Source: Cristatella mucedo (Eukaryota; Bryozoa; Phylactolaemata; Cristatellidae). From it: 64,000 nucleotides of DNA. The notes beneath the pieces are model-generated. The model had not been told where the DNA came from. It worked only from the letters and a program-made list of their open reading frames with translations, and did not search any database. Location: assembly GCA_009760855.2 (NCBI GenBank), contig WPIO01000118.1, forward strand, positions 656,001 to 720,000, given 5' to 3'. Positions 45,741-64,000 of this stretch are shown piece by piece. Both the position numbers and the translations under genes were made by a program. Position 1 is the first letter of the stretch; every line of letters starts with the position of its first letter.

Positions 45741-46732
45741 ATAAGCAACTCATACTCGTGCAAACGGATGTGTTGCTGAGTGCACCATAAAGCCCGGGAT
45801 GAGAAACGAACCAACGAACAGGAATGCATTTACATGGAGTCCCAGCACTCGTCCGTGCAGCCCAAGCCAAATCGAGTAATTGCTAGGCGTGTAGTCTATG
45901 AGGCCAGCCGTTGTTCTAACAATGAAGATCGCTAGCATTCACAAAAATGATACATAGTGCTATTGCAATGAAACCATTCTCGAAACAGTTGCCTGACATC
46001 CTGGCATGCCGGCACGGTAAGCTGGTCTTCATAAATTCCCAACTTCGACACAGTGGGTCAGCAAATTCTTTTGCTCAGTAGAACAGATTATCTAAGGAAA
46101 GTCCGGAACACCGCATTCAACTTATGCTATGCTACGAAATTCACACATCACTACACACCTCAATTAAAAGGCAACGTGATCCAGGTACTTCTGCAAGTAG
46201 CCAGAAAGAGCAGGCAGGTGAATGGTAAGGATCAGCCCACTTCGCACGACCTTCATAACCTGACAACTGCATTCCATTTTCTTCATAAGGAGCACGGAAA
46301 ATTATGTTCGGTTGTAATCACGGCATCATAAACTATCAAAGTCAATAACTGCCTGGCTTTTTTAATTAGGAAGGGCGGGAACATGAATTCATAAAATAAC
46401 ATGCAACAACGAATGCTCGCAAACAAGGAAAACTTAAAACTCTGACTACGACAACGGCACCAGCTACCGGTAAGTCATAAATAGTGCAACTTATCGCGAA
46501 TGAATGGATTAGTCGGTTTCTTGAGCCCTCACCAAAGTGCACATCAAGCGTCAGCAACACTGCTGGTCAATACATTGCCACGGCAAGGCTGCCGCGACCA
46601 CGGTGCACGATTAACAATAAGATACTCTCGACTTGCACACAGCTCTCCCGAGCACCAAATATACAGCAAGGCAGCTGCTTCATTGCCACATCAGCGCCTG
46701 CTAATTACAGCGCTGACCTACAACCAAAGCGG

Positions 46733-46782
46733 TCCGAAATATCCGAAATCCGAAAATAATCCGAAATAATAATCCGAAACAA
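46733..46782. repeat. TCCGAAA short repeats
   Basis: Five copies of TCCGAAA spaced 8-15 bases apart. Confidence 0.8.
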
Positions 46783-47146
46783 AGCATATGGCAGCCAGCC
46801 AGACTTTGCATAAACTGCTGTCGAAGCAGCCTGCACGAATCACCCAAAGTTTCCGGCTGTAGCTGCTTAAGTATAACTATTCCACAACAGCCAAACCCAG
46901 GCACTGACTTATAATGACATCTCTACAGCTCTAAACTTCGACGCTAAACTGGCCACCAACCACTTGCAGGGGTTGCATGTAATGAATAGCCGACAAATGA
47001 TCAGCCGTCGTGCAGTCGACTTTCAGATCCGTCTGCAAGCCAGATGTCAGATATATCTCAATTGATGGTGAAACAGGCTAGACAAACTACGGCTGTCACT
47101 GGTACGTATGCTTGGACGTCCATTACGAATTTGAGTGGTTGTCGTT

Positions 47147-47229
47147 TCAGATGACGGCTCCGGCTTGGGCCCCAGCAACCTGCACGGAGGTTCTGCTGTC
47201 CCCAGCAATGGCCTGCTTGTAAAGGATAC
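47147..47229 (-). CDS. weak candidate last exon of Rab11 paralogue
   Basis: After a good pyrimidine tract and TCGATAG the phase-1 frame reads GILYKQAIAGDSRTS and ends at TGA after 27 codons with no cysteine. The resemblance to EIYRIVSQK is marginal. If real, the protein would be 196 residues and unable to be prenylated. A rival at 47278-47340 ends in Cys-Cys-stop but has a poor acceptor and no Rab similarity. Neither is secure. Confidence 0.2.
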
Positions 47230-47619
47230 CTATCGACAAAGAAAAAACACAAAGTCATGTCAAGGCTCGTAGTCAATCTAACAGCAGAGCGAGTAGCAAT
47301 GATACAGCTTGGAATGAATGAGGAATGTCACAAAACCCGTGGCTATTTCATAACCACAAGAGATCAAGATGACCGACACGACTTATACAAGAACATGCCG
47401 AAATAAGCAGACTGCCAAGGTGCTTGCGTGATGGATGGATCTAGTCCCTCTCACCTAAATATGAGGCAGTGATGTATTTCGTCAACCAAAGAGTGGGGCT
47501 AGGTACTGCAATACTGGTCTGAAGCTGAATGGGACGTAACCATACAAGTGTTGAGGGGGCAACGGTGCATATTCAAGCAATTGACGTTTCAAGCACTAGC
47601 ACTGAATCAAATCAGCAAG

Positions 47620-47760
47620 AGCAAGAGAGAAGTGAAAGAAAAAAGGGAGAGAAAGAGACAGAAATGGTAGAGAGAGGCAGAGAGATTGAGAAAGAGAGAG
47701 CCAGAGAGAGACGGAGACACAGAGGAGAGATGTGAATGTGAAGAAAGAGGGAGAAAAAAG
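47620..47760. repeat. polypurine tract
   Basis: About 140 bp that is mostly A and G (GAGAGA/AAGA units). Confidence 0.85.
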
Positions 47761-47957
47761 AGGCTCAACTATAAGGCCTAATGCGACACATTTCCCCTCA
47801 CCTATTTCTTTGACTTGCAGAAAAAGTTGCTCGACAGTTAGATGTACGCAACAGACCAGAACAGTCAGGCCGTGTAAGGTAAGGTGAACAAGCTAGTAAC
47901 AGCAGCACCACTAGCAACAGCAGACTATTCTTGCTAGCCAGCAGAGAGTATATATGT

Positions 47958-48232
47958 ATTTTTCTCCGTCTGCAACTCCACAAAGCCACAAAGACTATGT
48001 GGGTGTTACGCAGGAGAGCTTTGTATAGCGAACTCACAGCTTAAGCGGCTTTCGGTACGCATTCGGTAGCCAACCGACTTCATCTCATGCAACAAAGAGA
48101 AAGTGGGAATCATAGCATAGTCAGGAGAGCAGTTGAGGTAGTGAGTAGCATGGAAGTAGCAGCTCAGGACCGCTGAAAAGGATGAGCCATAGTCGGGAGC
48201 AGGAGAGTAGTTGTCGTTGCGAAAGAATGGGC
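47958..48232 (-). mobile_element. LINE-B 3' fragment
   Basis: Inverted end of LINE-B (ATHYLNCSPDYAMIPTFSLL codons) truncated at about 48.23 kb. Confidence 0.8.
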
Positions 48233-48384
48233 TGTGCCTCCTCTGCCTCAAGAAAGTCTGAGCGAGATCGGTGCAACGCTGTGCCGAAATAGCTGCCACG
48301 AGCCAGGCCTCACCTGCATCGGAAAGGTCACCTGCGACTCCTCGAAGCAGGGACATTCATCGGGATCTTTACACGATAAATAAA

Positions 48385-48523
48385 TATAATTCATTTGTAT
48401 AGCGCCCTAAGAGAACTTAATCTCTATTCAGGCGCTTCATATGTGCCTCCGGGCTCGAGCCCACGACCTCAGCCAGACCTTGGTCGGGGCGAGCACCTTA
48501 CCCTCTGGACCAAACCAGCTCGG
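48385..48523 (-). mobile_element. SINE-1
   Basis: Inverted full copy ending GACCAAACCAGCTCGG. In the presumed last intron of the Rab11 paralogue. Confidence 0.85.
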
Positions 48524-48929
48524 CAAATAATGCTGTAATATAACGATATAATAATAATAACGATCAGGCTCGAGCTGCAGATTCAGGCTGCAGTGCCTCC
48601 CCTCCCCCCGTATGTCTCGTTCGAAGTGGAAGCCCCATTCTTGCCAATAAACTGCCTTTCATCGGATTGCATTTCAAAGGGCGGAAGCATGAAGGATCAA
48701 TACTAAGCAAGATTGCAACAGACCGGGATATAAGCAAAAGAAGGATCTGCAGGGAGACCACCGAATGAACAGTCGGGCCGAGCCACGATTTGAGTGAGCA
48801 CTGGCAGAGAAGATGGCATCCATAGTGCACCTAAAGCTGCACCCACACAGGCGAACGTTCGTAACTCTAAACAACCAAGAACTTGTTCTGCATGTGAACT
48901 AGAATCGAACCATCTATTTCTACAATGCA

Positions 48930-49400
48930 TGTATATATGTATCTCCGGCTGCAATTTCACAAAGCCAAAAAAGACTATGGGGGTTTGATGAAGGAGTGTT
49001 TTCCACAGCACAATCAAAGCCTACGTGGTTTTCGGTACACATTCGGTCGACAACAGACTCCATTTCACAAAACAAAGAGAAAGTAACAAGTATAGCTGAG
49101 CCAGGGAGCAGTTGAGGTAGTGAGTAGCATAGAAGTAGCAGTTCAGAGCAGTTGGAAAAGATGTGCTATAGTCGGCAGCAGGATAATATATGTCGTTGCA
49201 TTGGAAATGTGGATGTCAGTTGCCTAGTCTAGGACAAGCAGAGCAAAAGCTTCTGTAGCCAACGGTCTGTAAGTTAAGGAACAGAACAGCTAATCTATTG
49301 TTCATACCGGACGTGAGGGCACGAGGAGGCTGAAACTGGTGCAGCAGTTCAGCTAGTCAGAAGGAGCCAAGCAGTGGCGAGCCTTGTGGGTCAGCATAAG
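48930..49400 (-). mobile_element. LINE-B 3' fragment
   Basis: Inverted, more diverged copy ending at the same GTTCTTA region as the 25 kb and 29 kb copies and joined to LINE-A at 49.40 kb. Confidence 0.75.
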
Positions 49401-51434
49401 ATGTCTACTCTGATCCTTGTGATGATCTAGCTCCTTACCTACTGATCCCTATGATGATCTAGCTGATCGCTTCTTTAGCTTCTTTGTCAACAGTATAGAC
49501 AAAATCAGTGGTCCAACACCGGGGTAGTAGAATCCCCTTTGGAATCCTATCCCTCAATTCCGTGTGACACTTCAATGTCTAAATTCAAGGAGGCTACGAC
49601 TGACCTCATCCTGTAGTACACATCCCAATCAAAGAAGACAACTAGTCGTCTACACTACTGTCCTGACTGTACGATTCATCGATCTGCTGCTGCCATGCAT
49701 AACTAACATCATGTGTATGTCATTTGCCGCGGGCCATCTCCCAGTACCTTTCAAAAAGGCTGTATTCAGGCCACTCCTCAGGAAAGCAACACTAGACCAA
49801 GAGCAACTTCCACCCAGTCTCCCTTTTACCATTCCTGTGAAAGACAATGGAACGAGTCGTGGCTGGCCAGCTCGACTCAAATATTGAAACCTAGCTAGTA
49901 AGTTCCAGTCTGGTTTTAGAGCTGATCATTCCACCGAGTTAGCAATGCTTAGGGTGTATAACGACCTTATTAAGGATGCAGACTTAGGTAGAGTCTCTCT
50001 GCTTGCTTTGCTCAATCTTTCAGAAGCTCTTGATGCTATCGATCATTACGTCCTTCTCGAGCACCTCTCATCTCGAATGGGCATTACTGGTACTGCACTG
50101 CATTGGTTTCAGGCCTATTCAGTGGGAGACTCCACAGTAAGAACGGACAAAGATCAATCGAGGAACCACTGAAGCGTGGGATACCTCAAGGCTCTGTGCT
50201 TGGTCCCATTCTTTTCACGGTTTATATTCTCCCTCTTGCGTTGTGATTACCAGGCACAATCTAGGCTTTCACTTCTATGCAGAAGACACTCAGTTGTACC
50301 TTTGCTTTGATCCATGTAAAGCGCCTAGAAAGAGATTGAGTTCTCTGATGGCGCTTTATCAAGTGCACTATTATTATTATTATTATCATTATTATTATTA
50401 TCCATCCCAGCACTCCACCCCATCAAATTCCTTCAACTCCCTTTTTGTATGTATTGATGTATCCACACAGGGATGACAGCAAACTTTCTGAAAGTGAATG
50501 ATGATAAAACTAATTTCCTTGTAATGCAAACAATGTGCAATTCAGAAATTGGAAAACTTAACACTCAAAATCAGCTCCGCCAGCACATATCCTGTTGCAT
50601 CTGCACGAAATATAAGTGTCCTGTTCCAAAGTGACCTCACACTAGAATACCAAGACAGCTCCACAGTCAAGTCTGCCTATTTCCAGCATTGCTTAAATTC
50701 GGGCTTGCTTAGATAAGGATACTACATCTAAACTGGCCCATGCATTTGTATCATCCAGTCTCGATTCCCATAACTCACTGCTTGCTTGTCTACAGGCCTG
50801 TGCAAGCAAGTGCTCACAGTTGGTGCAAAACTCTGCTGCAAGGATTGTCCATCGTGGGCGTCTCAGTTGCTACATCACACCATTTCTCACCGACCTGCAC
50901 TGGCTCCCAATCAAGAAAAGCATCGACTATCACTCACTTTTAGGTCAATTTATTATTTGGCTCCAGCCTACCTATCAGATCTACTCCATCACCAGGCTAA
51001 GCATCCAACCACATGCTTTTCTGAATCTAATCGTTTAGCTACACCTCGTGCAAACCTCAAATCCATTGGAGACCGTGTCTGTAGTTCGTATGCTCCAAAA
51101 GCCTGGAACTCCCTCTCGACTGGCGTTACGACATCACCTGACTAGACGACATTTAAAAAGAAGCTAAAAATGCATTTATTTATAACAGCATTTCGAGGGC
51201 CCACGTGATTCATTCTTGTTGTTCTTATGTACCCGGACATTGTGCATGCTGCTGCTAACCATATTTGCATGTTGACCTTGTGCATGTCACACCTAACCAT
51301 GTTATCCTTGTTGTCATTGAGAATGCTACCACTGGCCATTCGACCATGCTTACTTTTCAGCACATGTAAAGTGCATACAAAGAGTTACAGTTCTCTGAGG
51401 ACACTGTACACACCTTTAATCATTATTATTATTG
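49401..51434 (+). mobile_element. LINE-A 3' two thirds, with nested tail insertion
   Basis: Degenerate reverse transcriptase from the DDLADRF region through a YAEDTQLYLCF catalytic block to the 3' tail at 51.4 kb. Interrupted at 50316-50399 by a second LINE-A tail. It lies in the inferred intron 5 of the Rab11 paralogue. Confidence 0.85.
50316..50399 (+). mobile_element. LINE-A tail-only insertion with target duplication
   Basis: About 84 bp of hairpin tail and ATT repeats splits TTTGATCC-ATCCCAGCAC of the older LINE. ATCCAT occurs on both sides (50310-50315 and 50400-50405), consistent with a short target site duplication. Confidence 0.75.
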
Positions 51435-52348
51435 AGAGAATAGATGCTGTGCGATTGGATGTTTTCATACGAATTTTATGCATGCGAATTTCACGAGTTC
51501 TCTTCCCATTGGTCAGTGCCGGTTTGAGAATCAATAGTCTTTGATTTATGGGACTTACTTGGTTATGGAACGGCATGTGCAGTCAGAATTATAGATCTCT
51601 TCACCAGGCAGATTCAAAAGAATGTGGCCGAAATCACCTAAGGACTCTGTGAAAATCACAGGAGGTTGGGCAAAGACATGGGCCTTAATGGTTTGTCCTT
51701 AGTTGTGACAAGCCATGTGATCTTGGCTTAATGTTCCACGGCATGCTTGGCCAGCCGGAAGTGAATATAGTTAAGGCACTTCTTACGATTTAAAGAATTC
51801 GTGAGAGTCATTGTCCTACTATGGTTAATCGCATGCCTGCTCTCAGTCGGCTAGGTGTCCCTGGTATGCCGAGTCTTGTGCTCTAGCTTGGTCAGTAAGC
51901 TGCCTACATCAGGTGGGAAATATGTCTCCCACCTGATTTGTCTGGCTGTGCTCTAGAATTCATTTTTCCCTGAGCATGTTTGGTCGGCAAACTCATGGCA
52001 GGCTGCTTTAACGACGAGCACGAAGATGTGCCTTTTCAACATTGCTCGCAGGGCTTTATGGTGTTGCCTTGTGCTGCTGCAGCCAGTGGAAGGGGTACAT
52101 GCCCAACAGTAAATAAAAGGTAAACCATAAAAATGCAAAGCACGTCCAATGTTTGCAATCGGAAACTAAAAACCTAATTTTAACGTCTAGTCCATTCGAC
52201 TTCGCTTTTTTCAGTGCTGCAGAGCCGAGCCATCCTCTGATTGATTTACTGTTACACCAACTAAGGTGGGATTTACCTATGAAAAAGCAAAACAAGTACG
52301 GTCGATCAGGGCCTGCAGGCACGCCCAAAAGTGCAGCAAACAGCATAC

Positions 52349-63253
<10,905 letters not shown>

Positions 63254-63274
63254 AATTAGCAGCTATCTTTTCTG

Positions 63275-63282
63275 ACTTCCGC
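63275..63282 (-). promoter_or_regulatory. GCGGAAGT ETS-type site upstream of Rab11 paralogue ATG
   Basis: Identical octamer to the one upstream of gene 1, with its core 22 bases before the start codon. The intervening leader differs. Confidence 0.4.
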
Positions 63283-63289
63283 ATGTGCT

Positions 63290-64000
63290 GGTGCGGCCTC
63301 CACTTTGGAGTGGCAGCTGTCGATTGTTATCAATGATATCAAGCTCCGCGAGATTCATTTTTTCCAAACAATGAAATTCAATTTTAATATTTTCCTTCGA
63401 GTTATGAGAATACGAAGTTAAGCGACTCAAGCTGGTTACCGAGGCGCTTCCGCTGCCGCCAGCCTCGCCCCGTAATGATAATTTGACCCCATTGCATGTC
63501 TATGCTTGACCCCGGCAGTAATAGAAAACACCCACTTCGAAGAAATACACTGAGCGCGAATCCCTTGCGGTTTCTGCATTTGCATAGTAGCAGTGATATG
63601 GATACATTGAAGTCTATATTTATAAGCACATTATTTTATAATACGTGGTTGACCGTAACCACACTCAGTTTACACCAAAAGGATACGATTGGGGTAAGTG
63701 GACAATGCTCGCGAGTGCTACGACGTCCTGGTCGCCGGGCGTTAAGAGCTTTTTCTAGGTACGAACGAGCTTAGTGTCTTAATAGTTCGTGCGTGTTATA
63801 TGCAATAATTTGGTAAAAAAAAAACTAAGCATTGCAGGCGGTCCCCAACTACACGTCGCAATAGCACGAGCCTGCCCTCTACGACTGCAAGCGCTACGAG
63901 ATACAGTGGGATCCCCGATCACAGACGCCTCGGGTAACGAACAATCCGTATTAAGAATAGTATAGTTGGCGCATTCAAATGACTCGGGTTACGAACCGAA
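63290..64000. other. upstream flank of the Rab11 paralogue
   Basis: Presumed promoter side of gene 2. No TATA box in a convincing position. Near the right edge CGGGTAACGAAC and CGGGTTACGAAC form a short repeat. Confidence 0.4.

Larger units (their letters stand above)
44346..47146. other. unassigned intergenic sequence
   Basis: Only a tail remnant and the TCCGAAA repeats are recognisable. 45,120-45,360 has faint LINE-like phrases (AAGTTGGCCTTGTCATTTAA, GTTAAGAGAATAGG), perhaps an old inverted LINE-A. Confidence 0.4.

Noticed and set aside
47278-47340. Minus-strand frame ending LCC-stop as the last exon of the Rab11 paralogue
   Set aside because: Weak pyrimidine tract and no similarity to Rab11 tails; kept only as an alternative in the candidate-exon note.
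47908-47960. Minus-strand frame ending ARIVCCC-stop as the last exon of the Rab11 paralogue
   Set aside because: It overlaps the end of a LINE-B copy and CTG/CTA-rich sequence, with no Rab11 helix-5 similarity.

Overview
This is animal nuclear DNA. It has spliced genes with long introns, degenerate LINE retrotransposons of the L2/CR1 type, tRNA-derived SINEs and many CT, CA, TA and CCA microsatellites. There are no operons, ribosome binding sites or other prokaryotic features. The Rab11 sequence is of bilaterian type. I cannot name the species from the sequence; an invertebrate with a medium-sized, repeat-rich genome fits best.

The window carries two Rab11-family small GTPase genes in tandem, both on the minus strand. 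Gene 1 (15198-34885) is a canonical Rab11 in six coding exons. The exons join in frame into 213 codons ending in Lys-Cys-Cys-stop. Gene 2 (52349-63253 for the five secure exons) lies upstream and is a divergent paralogue. Its first five coding exons have exactly the same lengths and intron phases as gene 1 (37, 112, 84, 194 and 81 nt), and all splice sites are usable, so it arose by DNA duplication and not by retroposition. The protein has changed at the sites that control GTP hydrolysis and effector binding: P-loop GDSGVGKS to GDLAVGKS, switch I TIGVEF to TVNVNL, DTAGQE to DTCGHE, and NKSD to NRSD. It reads as an intact but rewired Rab11, possibly locked in the GTP-bound form. Its last exon, and therefore its membrane anchor, could not be placed with confidence. 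An identical GCGGAAGT octamer (ETS-type) lies about 20 bases upstream of both start codons.

Layout. 1-15 kb: repeats, CpG-rich patches and unassigned sequence downstream of gene 1, including its 3' flank. 15.2-34.9 kb: gene 1, whose introns hold a long foldback element, a Tc1-type transposase relic, LINE and SINE copies and a CT minisatellite. 35-47 kb: intergenic, with LINE-A fragments, a SINE nested in a LINE, a CpG-rich patch and AT-rich unique sequence. 47-63.3 kb: gene 2, with a nearly full-length but dead L2-like LINE in intron 2. 63.3-64 kb: upstream flank of gene 2.

Repeat families defined by comparison inside the window. LINE-A is L2-like, with a hairpin 3' end of the form AAGCGCC...GGCGCTT followed by ATT repeats. 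LINE-B is a second LINE ending in a GTGGAGTTACAG-type tail. SINE-1 is tRNA-derived and its 3' end copies the LINE-A tail. SINE-2 and SINE-3 are tRNA-derived with different bodies. One foldback family has arms of about 430 bp. Repeat boundaries are by eye and good to roughly 10-30 bases.
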